DNA from: Lishizhenia tianjinensis
GTDB taxonomy: Bacteria > Bacteroidota > Bacteroidia > Flavobacteriales_D > Crocinitomicaceae
Direction: 5' to 3'
NCBI RefSeq assembly: GCF_900116425.1
Contig: NZ_FPAS01000004.1
Span: forward strand, 1-64,000
DNA length: 64,000 nt
The notes beneath the pieces are model-generated. The model did not search any database. It was not told the origin of the DNA and saw nothing but the letters and a program-made list of their open reading frames with translations. The position numbers and the translations under genes were made by a program. Shown here one piece after another: positions 15,764-26,900 of the stretch. The stretch's first letter is position 1. Every line of letters starts with the position of its first letter.

Positions 15764-18700
15764 ATGAAAGTACTACGACGGTACTGGTTTTTGGCACAAA
15801 AAATGTTTAATTTTAATGACTTGAAACTCCTTACTTTCATATTGACCACATGTTTCATCGTGCTGTTTTCAACAGGACAGGAAAACCCATGGATACATCC
15901 AAACAAAGGTCAATGGGAAAACAATATTCTTTACAAAGTTGAACTTTCAGCAGGAGCAATGTTTATTGAAAAGGACGCCTTCACTTATGTTTTTACGAAT
16001 TACAAAGGAAGACATGACCATGACGGAGAAGAGCATGCGCATCAACACGAGGAAGATGTGAAATTTCATGCTATGAAATCTACCTTTTTAAATTCATCGT
16101 GGAAGGGTGAAGTCATAGAAAAAGATAGTTCAGATTTTTACAGAAATTACATCATTGGAAACGATTCCTCTCAATGGCAAAGTAATCTACATGCCTATCG
16201 CTCCATTACCTTAAAAGATTTTTACCCCAACATAGATTTACTTTTAGAGAGTAAAGAAGAACAACTCAAATACTCCTTCATTGTTCATCCAGGAGGAAAC
16301 CCAGATAAAATCATCATTGAACACGAAGGAGAAGACAAACTTTTCCTTGATGAAGAAAACAACCTTCACCACCAAAGCTCATTAGGTAATTTAATGGAAT
16401 CAAAGCCCATCTCTTACCTACTCTTAGGCGATACAAAGAAAGAAATAAGCTCTTCTTACCAACTTACGGGAAATAAAACCAAATTCTTAATACCTGATTA
16501 CGATCCAAATCAAACACTTATCATTGACCCATTTCTTACTTTCAGTTCTTTTACGGGGTCTACTGCAGACAATTGGGGATTTACAGCCACTCCCGATAAA
16601 AATGCCAACCTCATTGCAGGTGGGATAGTAGTAGGGATAGGATACCCCATTTCAACGGGTGCTTATGATGGAACTTTTAACGGAGGTGAAGGATCTATAC
16701 TTTGGGATGTTGCCATTTCTAAATTCAATTCTAACGGTACAGCACTTTTATACTCAACCTATCTAGGAGGAAGTGGAAATGAAACGGCCCATTCTATTGT
16801 AGCCAATTCTGCCGGAGAACTATTTGTGCTCGGTGTTACTTCATCTGCCAATTTCCCGATGGCTGGTACACCTCACCAAAATACATTTAGCGGAGGATCT
16901 TTAGTTCAAGAAAACTCCATTCAATTTTCGGGTACAGACATTTACATTGCTCGTTTGAATGCTACGGGTACAAGCTTATTGGCCTCCACTTATATGGGAG
17001 GATCTAGTAATGACGGATTAAACACTGGAAATCTTCAATATAATTATGGAGATCAATTTAGGGGTGAAATTACCTTGGATGCTTCAGGGAATGTTTATTT
17101 TTCGAGTACAACGCAATCATCTAATTTCCCAACTTTAAATGCTTCTGATAATTCATTGGGTGGTGTGAGAGATGCTGTGGTAGGTAAGTTTAATTCTACG
17201 CTTACTAGTTTAATTTGGTCTACCTATTACGGTGGTTCTGGTGATGAAACAGGGAATGCATTGCAAGTATCATCCACAGGAAGTGTTTATTTAACAGGTG
17301 GTACTACATCCACTAACTTAACTTTGAATGGTGGTCAATCTACCTCTTTTATTGGAGGGTTAAGCGATGGTTATTTGGTTCGGTTAAATGGAACCAATTC
17401 TAACGTTACCGGAGGAACGTATTTAGGTACTACGGATTACGACCAGAGTTTCTTTGTACAAATTGATATGTCCAACAAAATATACGTTTTCGGTCAAACC
17501 GAAGGTTCTGTACCGATAACCCCTGGAAAATATGGTGTTGCGAACTCTGGACAGTTCATTATGCGCTTTTCGGAGAATTTGGCGAACAAAGAATGGCAAA
17601 CCTCTGTGGGTTCTGGAAGTGGAACCGTTGAAATTTCACCTACTGCCTTCTTGGTTTCTGACTGTAATGAAATTTATTATGCGGGTTGGGGAGGAACATT
17701 AAACAACCAATTTGGCCAAGCTACGGGTAGTTCAACCTTAAATTTCCCTACTACAACGGGGGCGTATCAAACCACCACAAATGGGAATAACTTTTACATT
17801 GGCGTGTTGGGTCCGAATGGCGTTGGTTTAGATTATGCTACTTTCATTGGTGGTACAACAGGTCCTAATAATCACGTGGATGGTGGAACAAGTCGATTTG
17901 ATAAAGGAGGAAGAATTTACCATGCCGTTTGTGGAGGATGTGGAGGAAATGCTACAGGTTTCACAACTACGCCAGGTGTTGTATCTCCTACTAATCAAAG
18001 TTCTAATTGTAATTTAGCAGCCTTTAAATTTGACCTTGGAAGTATACAATCTGCATTGAGTGCACCCAACCCTTATGTTTGTATACCGAATCCCGTAACC
18101 TTTCAAAATGCTTCCAATAATGGGAACTCTTATTTTTGGGATTTTGGGGATGGAAATACTTCAACACAATTTGCCCCAACGCATACCTATAACACACCTG
18201 GATCTTACCAAGTAATGCTCGTGGTAAGTGACAGCAATGGTTGTTTCCAAGATGATACAGCTTACTTTGATTTAGATGCATTTTTATTTCAAGGTGCAAT
18301 TACACAACCGCCTTCTGCAATTTGTCCGGGTGATAGTATACAACTAGAGGCTTCTGGAGGAATAAATTACAGTTGGTCACCCGCTCAATTTTTAGACGAC
18401 CCGAATAGTCCTACCCCCACTGCTAGCGTAACACAAAACACCACATTTACAGTAATTGTATCCGATTCTTGTGGGTCTGACACACTTTCTGTACTTGTTG
18501 AAGTTTATGACGTAAACACCAACAGCTCTCAGGATACTATGCTCTGTTTGGGTCAAAGTGCTCAATTATGGGCGTCTGGTGGAGTTGCTTATAGTTGGAG
18601 TCCATCGAACAGTTTAAATGTGAACAACCAAGCCAATGTAACGGCCACACCAACTGTTACTACAACTTATATAATAGAAATCACCACGGCCGACGGTTGT

Positions 18701-19696
18701 GTTATTGAGGAAGAGATTTTTGTAGAAGTATTCAACAATGTACCCACTCCCGTTTTACCAGACACTGTTCCTTTGTGTAAAAATTCTAGTACAACCATAA
18801 CGGCAAGCGGTGGAACGAGCTATATATGGTCTCCACCTACAGGGCTAAATTCAACTACAACAGCTTCTGTGATATGTTCAGTATTGAATGATCAAATGTA
18901 TACGGTTGGATTCACCAATGCTTGTGGTACTGTTTATGACTCTGTATTCGTGGATGTAATCGTGGTAGATGCGCAAGCTGGAAATGACACCATTATTTGT
19001 CCGGGCGACACAGCCTTTGTCTGGGCTTCTGGAGGGGTTGACTACAGTTGGAAACCTTCTGCATATACCTTTAATCCAGGAGTTGCAAACACCTTTGTAT
19101 ATCCGCCTACAGCCAGCATATTCACCGTAGAAGTTACAGATATTAATGGTTGTGTAGATACGGCAAACGTTTTCATTAATCATTATCCAACCCCTGAGGT
19201 ATTGACCAATGAAGATCAGTATGGTTTCATCGGAGATGCCTTTGATTTAATTGCAACGGGTAACAGTGCTGGAGGAAGTTATCAATGGACGCCTGCCGAA
19301 ACCGTTGATTGCCCTACCTGTCCAACTACTGTAGCTCACCCTGAAAACAGCACTACCTACATTGTTCTATTCACCGATGAAAATGGTTGTCAGGACGATG
19401 CAGCGATAAATATCTATTTCGACCCTATCGTTTACGTACCCAATACCTTTACACCCGATAACGATGCCCACAATAACTTCTTTAAGGTTGAAGCATCAAA
19501 TATTACAGATTTCGAATTACTGATCTTCAACAGATGGGGAGAATTAATTTATAAAATGACAGATCCTAGTGATACATGGGACGGAACCTACAAAGGTGTA
19601 CTTTGTAAAGATGGAACCTATGTATGGAAGATGACTTATAAGAGTATCAAAGGAGATAAAACCGTTCAAACCGGACATATCAACATCTTAAAATAA
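15764..19696 (+). CDS. Giant secreted protein: DUF7948-like, SBBP repeats, PKD, T9SS type B
   Basis: A 1310-aa exported protein. The hydrophobic signal lies at about 20-38; an internal ATG at residue 14 is an alternative start. The N-terminal domain (about 40-255: NPWIHPNKGQWENNILYKVEL...) resembles DUF7948. It has a His/Asp/Glu-rich loop at 84-102 (HDHDGEEHAHQHEED) that could bind metal. SBBP beta-propeller repeats follow (about 260-660; LYSTYLGGSGNE, LASTYMGGSSND, IWSTYYGGSGDE). A PKD domain has YFWDFGDGNTST (about 790). Several Ig-like modules each contain an SYSWSP-like core (about 840-1210). The type B sorting domain (about 1222-1310) has VYVPNTFTPDNDAHNNFF, FNRWGELIY and TWDGTYKG, ending INILK. 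Likely surface adhesin or structural protein. Confidence 0.9.
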   Translation: MKVLRRYWFLAQKMFNFNDLKLLTFILTTCFIVLFSTGQENPWIHPNKGQWENNILYKVELSAGAMFIEKDAFTYVFTNYKGRHDHDGEEHAHQHEEDVKFHAMKSTFLNSSWKGEVIEKDSSDFYRNYIIGNDSSQWQSNLHAYRSITLKDFYPNIDLLLESKEEQLKYSFIVHPGGNPDKIIIEHEGEDKLFLDEENNLHHQSSLGNLMESKPISYLLLGDTKKEISSSYQLTGNKTKFLIPDYDPNQTLIIDPFLTFSSFTGSTADNWGFTATPDKNANLIAGGIVVGIGYPISTGAYDGTFNGGEGSILWDVAISKFNSNGTALLYSTYLGGSGNETAHSIVANSAGELFVLGVTSSANFPMAGTPHQNTFSGGSLVQENSIQFSGTDIYIARLNATGTSLLASTYMGGSSNDGLNTGNLQYNYGDQFRGEITLDASGNVYFSSTTQSSNFPTLNASDNSLGGVRDAVVGKFNSTLTSLIWSTYYGGSGDETGNALQVSSTGSVYLTGGTTSTNLTLNGGQSTSFIGGLSDGYLVRLNGTNSNVTGGTYLGTTDYDQSFFVQIDMSNKIYVFGQTEGSVPITPGKYGVANSGQFIMRFSENLANKEWQTSVGSGSGTVEISPTAFLVSDCNEIYYAGWGGTLNNQFGQATGSSTLNFPTTTGAYQTTTNGNNFYIGVLGPNGVGLDYATFIGGTTGPNNHVDGGTSRFDKGGRIYHAVCGGCGGNATGFTTTPGVVSPTNQSSNCNLAAFKFDLGSIQSALSAPNPYVCIPNPVTFQNASNNGNSYFWDFGDGNTSTQFAPTHTYNTPGSYQVMLVVSDSNGCFQDDTAYFDLDAFLFQGAITQPPSAICPGDSIQLEASGGINYSWSPAQFLDDPNSPTPTASVTQNTTFTVIVSDSCGSDTLSVLVEVYDVNTNSSQDTMLCLGQSAQLWASGGVAYSWSPSNSLNVNNQANVTATPTVTTTYIIEITTADGCVIEEEIFVEVFNNVPTPVLPDTVPLCKNSSTTITASGGTSYIWSPPTGLNSTTTASVICSVLNDQMYTVGFTNACGTVYDSVFVDVIVVDAQAGNDTIICPGDTAFVWASGGVDYSWKPSAYTFNPGVANTFVYPPTASIFTVEVTDINGCVDTANVFINHYPTPEVLTNEDQYGFIGDAFDLIATGNSAGGSYQWTPAETVDCPTCPTTVAHPENSTTYIVLFTDENGCQDDAAINIYFDPIVYVPNTFTPDNDAHNNFFKVEASNITDFELLIFNRWGELIYKMTDPSDTWDGTYKGVLCKDGTYVWKMTYKSIKGDKTVQTGHINILK

Positions 19697-19697
19697 A

Positions 19698-19725
19698 AAA
19701 GTCCTCCACTTTCGGGAAGGACTTT
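19698..19725 (+). terminator. Intrinsic terminator
   Basis: Stem AAAGTCCT (19698-19705) with AGGACTTT (19718-19725), a 12-nt loop and a short T-rich tail. Directly after the stop of the 1310-aa gene; may also act for nbaC in reverse. Confidence 0.65.
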
Positions 19726-19754
19726 AATTATTTCAAATATTCTAACGCGGTTTA

Positions 19755-20279
19755 CTAAACAAAACGTTCATCTATTTCCATTACATGTCCACAGTTATCA
19801 CATGTTCTATCTTCTTCTGAATTGTAGAACTCTTTAAACCTTGGAAGGAAATCCACTTCTATATTTCTTAAATTGAATTTGTATTCTTTCAGTTGGTGGT
19901 TACACTTATCACAGAACCACATCAAACCATCAATTAAATCTGTACCCTCTCTTACTTTCTCTATTACTAATCCTACAGTATTTGCTGGACGAATAGGGTT
20001 GTGAGGAATATTACCCGGTAACAAGAAAATTTCACCTTCATTAATTGTAATATCTTTCGACTGACCATCCTCTTGAATCTTCACTGTAATACTTCCTTCT
20101 ATTTGATAGAAAAGCTCCTCAGACTCGTTGTAGTGGTAATCCTTTCTTGCGTTAGGACCTCCCACTATCATTACAATAAAATCTCCTGCTTCTACATATA
20201 AATTTTTGTTCCCAACTGGTGGTTTTAACAAATCTCTATTTTCTTCTATCCACTTATGTAAATTGAAAGGTTTTTTCAT
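19755..20279 (-). CDS. nbaC: 3-hydroxyanthranilate 3,4-dioxygenase
   Basis: A 174-aa cupin dioxygenase that opens the ring of 3-hydroxyanthranilate in tryptophan/kynurenine breakdown or quinolinate-NAD synthesis. The expected catalytic iron ligands are visible (H49, E55, H93), with substrate-side arginines R45 and R97. The second, rubredoxin-like metal site of the bacterial enzyme is present as C123-x2-C126 and C160-x2-C163. The ATG at 20279 is preferred over an upstream TTG at 20288. No other kynurenine-pathway gene lies in this window, so it stands alone here. Confidence 0.95.
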   Translation of the reverse strand: MKKPFNLHKWIEENRDLLKPPVGNKNLYVEAGDFIVMIVGGPNARKDYHYNESEELFYQIEGSITVKIQEDGQSKDITINEGEIFLLPGNIPHNPIRPANTVGLVIEKVREGTDLIDGLMWFCDKCNHQLKEYKFNLRNIEVDFLPRFKEFYNSEEDRTCDNCGHVMEIDERFV

Positions 20280-20360
20280 CTTTTTCAAAAAATTGATTGC
20301 GTGCTAAATGTAAAGAAAACTTAAGGATTTCACCAATATATGGGAAAATATACGCACAAA

Positions 20361-20390
20361 AAAAGGGAAGAATGTTCATTCTTCCCTTTT
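20361..20390. terminator. Bidirectional intrinsic terminator
   Basis: Perfect 14-bp stem, AAAAGGGAAGAATG (20361-20374) with its complement at 20377-20390, and a 2-nt loop as drawn. It lies 17 nt after the stop of array gene 1. Confidence 0.85.
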
Positions 20391-20407
20391 TTGAATTAAC
20401 CTGTAAA

Positions 20408-23400
20408 TTATTTTACTACAACTTTAAATGTAGCTGTTTTATTAGCGTTAGCAACCGTTAACATATACATTCCTTCCGTTACAGAAGAAAGGTCTAATTT
20501 CACAGCGTTACCTGCCATTAAAACAGAAGAAGACTTTAATACAACTCTTCCATTAAGATCCATTAAAAGAATCTCCATGTCCTCGTGTTCTGTATTAGAA
20601 ACTATGTTCAATACATCTGACGCAGGGTTAGGATAAACTTCTAACGCACCGTTTTCAAATCCATCCATACTTAAGTAATCACAAGTTGGATTAACAACTA
20701 CAACAACAGTTGCTGTATCGTTCGGACAAACTCCGTTTCCAACAACGTAGTCGTAGTTAAATTGACCTGGGAAACTTGGAGCCACTGGTAAACCGGTAAT
20801 TTCATTATCCTGAGGATCAAACCAAGTACCATCAATATTGATATCACCAGAAAGTGCATCCGTTAAGATTAAAGGATTATTCTTACATACCTCAATAGAT
20901 CCGTTTATTCCAGCAAAAGCTTGTTCAAATAATTCAACATCTACAACTGTAGTATCTACGTAACAACCATACTCCACTTTGTGCTCAAATTGGTAAGTTC
21001 CATTAGAAACTAAAGAAGTTGCAAAAGCATTGGTGTACAACTGATTTGTACCTGATAAATCTGTCCATGTTGAGTTGATCATATCGTTACCGTTGATCGT
21101 TCCGTAAAGATCTAGAGTGTCTCCTTGACAAACTTGGATAGCACCTAAAACATCACCTGCAGAGAAATCCACCTCAGTTAAACGTAATGAATAATAACCT
21201 GGAGAAGTATATTGTGTATTTGAAAAGTGACCTAAATAGTAAGTATTTCCAGGTGTTAATCCACACATAACCCAGTTGGTTACCGAACCTGTACCTTCAT
21301 TCAATGCATCTAAATCATTTGCTCCAATAAGGTTGTAAGTGCTTGTATCACTACAGTCAGAAATTTCATAAACTGCAGTTTTTCCAGCATAACCATAATC
21401 CGCCCCTGAAATTCTAACATTTCCACTGGCAGGAGCTTCAAAAGTAAACCATGTAGATTTTGAAGGTTGTGGTTGTATCCATGAACCTGTAGCACTTCCT
21501 GGCTGTGGAATAAAATATATATCCATTGGTCCTGTAGTTGCACCAATGTTTGTAAACACGTTTACTTGGTCATCCACTTGAATGTGCTCTGCATAACAAA
21601 TAGTGTCATTTAATAAAGGACTTAAGGTTACAATTGGACCAAAGAATAAACTCGTGTCTCCACTCGTACATTGAGCCTGTACGTAAACATCGTAAACGGT
21701 TCCATTTAATATATTTGGATCCACGATGGTATCAGTCAAGTTTCCATCAACATTTGTTATGGTACCAGCGTAAGGGCTTTGTCCATTCATTGTTAATGAA
21801 ACATTATAGCTATCAATTACTGCAGATGCGTTCGTTGAGATCCAGTTCCAGTTCGCTACCAAGGTATCTACCATCATACCCGTAGATAATCCGAATGGAG
21901 TAGCACAAATTGGGGCTGACTGTACGTGAATATCTCTACCTGTTGAAGCCGTAGTACCACAATCTGCGTAAACGTAAAATTGGTAATCTGTTAACTGAGT
22001 TAATCCTGTTATTGTGGCAGCATTCGTGTTCACAGACATAGTTCCCATACCATTACCTGGTAAGAATCCTTCTAATCCCCATTCAACCGTAAAAGAAGTT
22101 GATGAACTTAAACCGTTAGACCATGATAAAGCTATCTGGTCGTCTAGGTTTTGAGTAACTGTAATATTCTCAACATTTGGACAGTCTGTATAAAAATATC
22201 GAATGGTATTGTGATGCATTAAAACCTGATCATCATTAAAAGATACCTCTTGAATTGAGTTTGGTCCAACCCAACCCATAGTAGCCTCAGCACCAAAATC
22301 CGCAAATGAAGCAGCACCTCCGAATTCAACGTCATCATAAACCACATAAATTTCTTGCGTAGCCTCGAAGAATTGAACCTGGAAATCAATTGATTCACCT
22401 GGTATAGAAGGAGTATAGTCTCTATCATTATAGGTAACGATCAAAACTCTGTTTGGAGCACTTCCTACTTCTTTCAAATAAAAACTACCATTGTTTAACT
22501 TATCCCAAAAAGGATAAACACCTACATCATTTGAAGTAGTTAAAGCCGTATTATTTACACCAATACCACTTGTTTCATGTCCAAAAAATATAGCACCGTT
22601 TTCACTAATTGAAATTTCATCATATGCGATTCCTTGTACAAACAAAGGCCAAGTTAATGTATGATTATTATTCAGGTTATTGTTTACATATATTTCATTT
22701 ACCGGCTGAACAATATCAACATACCCTAGTGGTGACGCTTGAAAGTCATAATCCAAGTAATCACCTACATCATAAGTATGGAAAACAACAACATTTGAGT
22801 AATCTGAGGTATCTCCAGGAGCACATATTCTTCTTACGCGCGCCTTAAAAAATTGATTAGATGGTATAGAACTTAAAGTACCTGTTGTTGCTCCGTTAAC
22901 AACCACAGAACCCAATACATCCGATATGTCATGGAAAGAACTGTATTCCACAATGTAATCACCGGCTGTTCCTGTAAATTCTGTCCATGAAAAATCAGCG
23001 GTGCTTGCTGTTGACCCTGTAAACTGAAGCTCTAACGGTTCTAAACAATATGTATCAACATCTAATACTTCTATATCATCTAATGCTATTTGGTTTCTTT
23101 GTGGAGCTAAAGGTGAAGCTCCTTTGTTCGCCAAAAATCTAAATCTTACAAGATTCGTATTGTACACGTAAGCACTTAAATCGTAAACAAAAGGTTTGAA
23201 CTCATAACCATAATCACCCGAAAGTAAGTCCACTGGAACGTATGCAGTACCGTCAAAAAACTCTACTGAAATGGTATTTGGTAAAGGTATTGATGAGTTA
23301 GGAAAATAAGACCTTAACCAAAAACGTAGTGTAGGAGTTGTTAGGTTTGCAACATTGATCTCTGGACTTTCTAATATGACATTTGAAGCCTGATAATTTG

Positions 23401-23638
23401 GATAGAAGTAAATAAAATCCTCATTAGAAACACCTGTCGTGTGATCATAGGTAGGGTTCATATCTCCAAGCATATAACCCGGAGTCAACCAACTTCCACC
23501 TGCAGTTGATGTTTGGGTCCAACAGCTAGGGATACCGTTGGAGAAATCTTCTAGCCATGGTGCAGTTTGAACACACTGACTATGAAGACTGCTAGATGTT
23601 ATGAAAACCATAACAATCATTAATAATTTATTCTTCAT
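20408..23638 (-). CDS. Array gene 1: choice-of-anchor J/FN3 secreted protein, T9SS type A
   Basis: A 1076-aa protein with signal peptide MKNKLLMIVMVFITSSSLHSQ. A MAM/choice-of-anchor J-like domain (about 22-195) has PWLEDFSNGIPSCW and IALDDIEVLD. Fibronectin III-like units follow (about 200-290, 485-575), separated by a beta-sandwich (about 290-480: YLDYDFQASPLGYVDI...). The shared C-terminal half has a PPC-like domain (TWFTFEAPASGNVRISG), then INGSIEVCKNNPLILTD and NYDYVVGNGVCPNDT. The sorting domain is GALEVYPNPASDVLNI to the C-terminal KVVVK. It is the most diverged member of the eight-gene array and the last in transcription direction. Probably a surface or matrix protein; no enzymatic motif seen. 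Confidence 0.9.
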   Translation of the reverse strand: MKNKLLMIVMVFITSSSLHSQCVQTAPWLEDFSNGIPSCWTQTSTAGGSWLTPGYMLGDMNPTYDHTTGVSNEDFIYFYPNYQASNVILESPEINVANLTTPTLRFWLRSYFPNSSIPLPNTISVEFFDGTAYVPVDLLSGDYGYEFKPFVYDLSAYVYNTNLVRFRFLANKGASPLAPQRNQIALDDIEVLDVDTYCLEPLELQFTGSTASTADFSWTEFTGTAGDYIVEYSSFHDISDVLGSVVVNGATTGTLSSIPSNQFFKARVRRICAPGDTSDYSNVVVFHTYDVGDYLDYDFQASPLGYVDIVQPVNEIYVNNNLNNNHTLTWPLFVQGIAYDEISISENGAIFFGHETSGIGVNNTALTTSNDVGVYPFWDKLNNGSFYLKEVGSAPNRVLIVTYNDRDYTPSIPGESIDFQVQFFEATQEIYVVYDDVEFGGAASFADFGAEATMGWVGPNSIQEVSFNDDQVLMHHNTIRYFYTDCPNVENITVTQNLDDQIALSWSNGLSSSTSFTVEWGLEGFLPGNGMGTMSVNTNAATITGLTQLTDYQFYVYADCGTTASTGRDIHVQSAPICATPFGLSTGMMVDTLVANWNWISTNASAVIDSYNVSLTMNGQSPYAGTITNVDGNLTDTIVDPNILNGTVYDVYVQAQCTSGDTSLFFGPIVTLSPLLNDTICYAEHIQVDDQVNVFTNIGATTGPMDIYFIPQPGSATGSWIQPQPSKSTWFTFEAPASGNVRISGADYGYAGKTAVYEISDCSDTSTYNLIGANDLDALNEGTGSVTNWVMCGLTPGNTYYLGHFSNTQYTSPGYYSLRLTEVDFSAGDVLGAIQVCQGDTLDLYGTINGNDMINSTWTDLSGTNQLYTNAFATSLVSNGTYQFEHKVEYGCYVDTTVVDVELFEQAFAGINGSIEVCKNNPLILTDALSGDINIDGTWFDPQDNEITGLPVAPSFPGQFNYDYVVGNGVCPNDTATVVVVVNPTCDYLSMDGFENGALEVYPNPASDVLNIVSNTEHEDMEILLMDLNGRVVLKSSSVLMAGNAVKLDLSSVTEGMYMLTVANANKTATFKVVVK

Positions 23639-23952
23639 ACGTTAATAATTTTAAAACATGCAAATGAAGCAATAAGCCCTGAAACACGGGGGTAAACAAA
23701 TGGTAAACAAGGTGATTACCAGACATCTATAAAGAGACTTAACTTGTGTTCTTAGAAAGTTAGAAAAACGACACCATCATTATTATGCACGCCTAGCACA
23801 CCTATAAATCAAGGAATTATACAACCTACAACTAACTATTTAGATTGTACTCCTAATCTAAAACTCTTGATCCCTTTATAATTCTTTAAGGCAAAAAAAA
23901 GAGGGAAACTTTACGTTTCCCTCCTACCATATTATAATTAACTAAGGCTAAA
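23639..23952. other. Intergenic region between array genes 1 and 2
   Basis: 314 bp without a gene. It holds the terminator of array gene 2 at its right end and must hold the promoter of array gene 1. A weak TAnnTTTG-like box (TTCATTTG on the minus strand, about 23 nt from the ATG) is the only candidate. Nothing else recognised. Confidence 0.5.
23892..23923 (-). terminator. Intrinsic terminator of array gene 2
   Basis: Stem GAGGGAAAC (23901-23909) with GTTTCCCTC (23915-23923). The plus-strand A run before it gives a U tract on the minus strand. Confidence 0.85.
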
Positions 23953-26900
23953 TTATTCAACAATTACCTTAATATTAGCTATAGAGCTATCGTTGTACAA
24001 CCTAAATATGTACATACCTTTTGTTAGCGTATCAACTTGAACCGTGTTGCTTTCTTCTTGGTTCAAGAAGTTATCTTCTGAATAAACAACTCTTCCGTTT
24101 ACATCGATAATTTGCAAGTTAAACTTGTCTTGTCCTGCAGTAGAACGAACAGTTACTTGTCCATTAGCTGGGTTAGGATAAACCTCCAAAGCACCTGCTT
24201 CTAACTCCTCTAAACCTAAGAAGTCACAAGAACCACTAACCACAACTACAACCAATGCCGTATCATTTGGACAAACGCCATTTCCAGCAATGTAATCATA
24301 GTTGAATTGACCAGGAATATACCCTACTGAAGGAATAACACTAGTTACAAGATTATTTTGAGGATCATACCAATCACCTCCTAAATCAACGTTTCCAGAA
24401 ACACCACTGTAAAGATTAATCGGCTGATTTTTACAAGCGTTAATTACGCCGTCTGCACCTGCTGAAGAAGCTTTGAATATCTCAACAGTAGCAACAACAG
24501 TATCCACTGCACAACCGTACTTCACTTCATACTCGAAATCATAGCTTGTTGTTGCAAGAAAACTTGAAGTAAACAATGAATCATTGACAATTTTCCCCGT
24601 TCCCTGAAGGTCTATCCAAGATCCGTGTTCAACATCATTTCCAGAAATCGTATTGAATAAGTTTACAGTGTCACCAGAACATACGTTAAATGTTGGTCCA
24701 GCTACACCTGCATTTACAACCACCTCAGACAATCGTACAGAGAAAATACCTGTAGATGAAGTTGCCGATGAAGTTGAATGAACCAAGTAATATGTTGCAC
24801 CCGGTGTTAATCCACAGGTAACAAATTCAGGAGCAGAAGAGTTTTGCCCCAACATTGCATTGTCATTCGCAGAAATTAAAGTGTACTGAGAAAAGTCTGA
24901 ACAATCAGTAGTAGAGTAAACGGCTGCTTTCGCTGCGAAAACATCATCTCTACAAGAAATTTTTACTTGACCAGATGCTGGAGCTACAAATGAGAACCAT
25001 AAAGATTGGTGGATACCAGAAGTACCCCATCCCATATCATCATTATAGTTGGTTACTGGAGGAGCAATTGTACCTTCATCCACTTGTACAGACGCACCTG
25101 CATTTGTGAAGTAATACGCCTCGTTGTTCACAGGTAATTCTTGTGCTTCACAAACACTATCATTGGCTTTATCTGCAATTACAGTTAAAGGACCAACCCA
25201 AGCACTTGTATCATTTGTTCCACACACCGCTTGCATGTAAACATGGTAAACACCACTTGAAAGAATAGTTGGGTCTACGATTTCTTCTGACATAGTTGAT
25301 AAGTTTGTAGAGTTTACAAAATTACCTGCGTAAAAATCTGAATTAATTTGACCGTATCTGATATTGAAAGAAGCAGCAGTAGAACTTGATCCATTACTCA
25401 TCCAATTCCAGTTTGGAGTAATCGTATCTACAGCCACATCCACAAAAACTCCAAATGGCTCTGCACACGTTGTTGAAGTTTCAAATACCTCACTAATACC
25501 TGAAGAAGATAAACTTGAACTACAATCTGCATAAACATACACTTCGTATTCCGTTTGTTCTGTAAGGTTGGTAATGGTATATACGTTCGTTGTTGACGTA
25601 GCCGTTCCTATTCCACTTCCTGGCGTGAAACCTGGTAACCCCCATTCTATGGTCCAGTTTGATTCATTTCCTAAACCAGCATTCCAAGTAACCGTTAATT
25701 CATTAGGTAAGTGACTTATATTGGTAATATTAGACACCTTCGGACAATCTGTATTGAAGAAGTGAACACAAGAGTTGTTTTGCAAGTACTCGTTACTGTT
25801 CATAGAAACTTCAAGGTCTCTAATATCTCCTCGAATTCCAATTTCTGCATCTTTACCGAAGTCGTAACTTGGGTTTCCAAAATCAACATCATCATATACA
25901 TACCAAAAATCCTGTGTAGCTTCATCTATGATAATTTCGAAAGTTACAGGGTTAACATTGGAAGTACCTGGGAAATGTGGTCTATCTTTCCATAAGATTA
26001 CTAACTGTCGGTTGGGTGCTGTTCCTAATACTTGTGTAAATACACCCGGTACATTTGCACCGTTTATTTCAGCGTCTAAATCCTGAATAAACGGGAACAT
26101 ACCGTTTGCAATTGAGGTTTGCATGTAAGATAAAACACCTGATGTTGTATTGTTAATCAATACACCTCCATTGTTACCAATTCTTAAACTAGTAACTAAG
26201 TTACCTTGGTAAAAGAATGGGAAAGGCATGGTCAAGTTATGCTCATCATCATCACCTAAAAGCAAATCAGTTCCAGTACTAGAAATATCAATAAAACCTG
26301 TTGTAGGACAAAGTTCATCCCATTCCATGAATTGACCTAAATCAAAAGTATTCCCTTCTACAGGTCCCATGTAAGCAGATGTATCACCTGCACCACAAAT
26401 CGAGCGGATATAAAAATCATACACTCCTTGATGCGCTAAACCAGTTACAGTTTGAGAGGTAGCAGAAGTTGGTGTAAAATTGGTTCCTGTTCCCGGAGTA
26501 AAACCTACACTTCCGTATTCTACGATGTATTGAGCGGCAGTATTTGTTGCAGACCAATTCAAATCAACAGAAGTTGCTCCTTCACCTACAAGGTTTAAAC
26601 CATAAGTTGGGTTACACCCTGTTCCACCAGAAACGTCGATAGAAAAATCAACCATAGAACCATAAGTAAAACCTCCACAAGGGTTAACCGGTAATGCTCC
26701 TCCTCGTTTTTGAACTACTCTCATTCTCACCAATCCATTTACTGAATTTGAAGGAATAGTTAAAGAGAAACTTGGTGTATAGGGGAAAGTTCCCGCCCAC
26801 TCATCAATCTTTTCAGTATCCTGAAAAATGTAATCTCCATTCCAGTCTACCCAAGCAGTTACTAAACCAGCGTTAATTGCTGTACCACAAGTTCCAAAAA

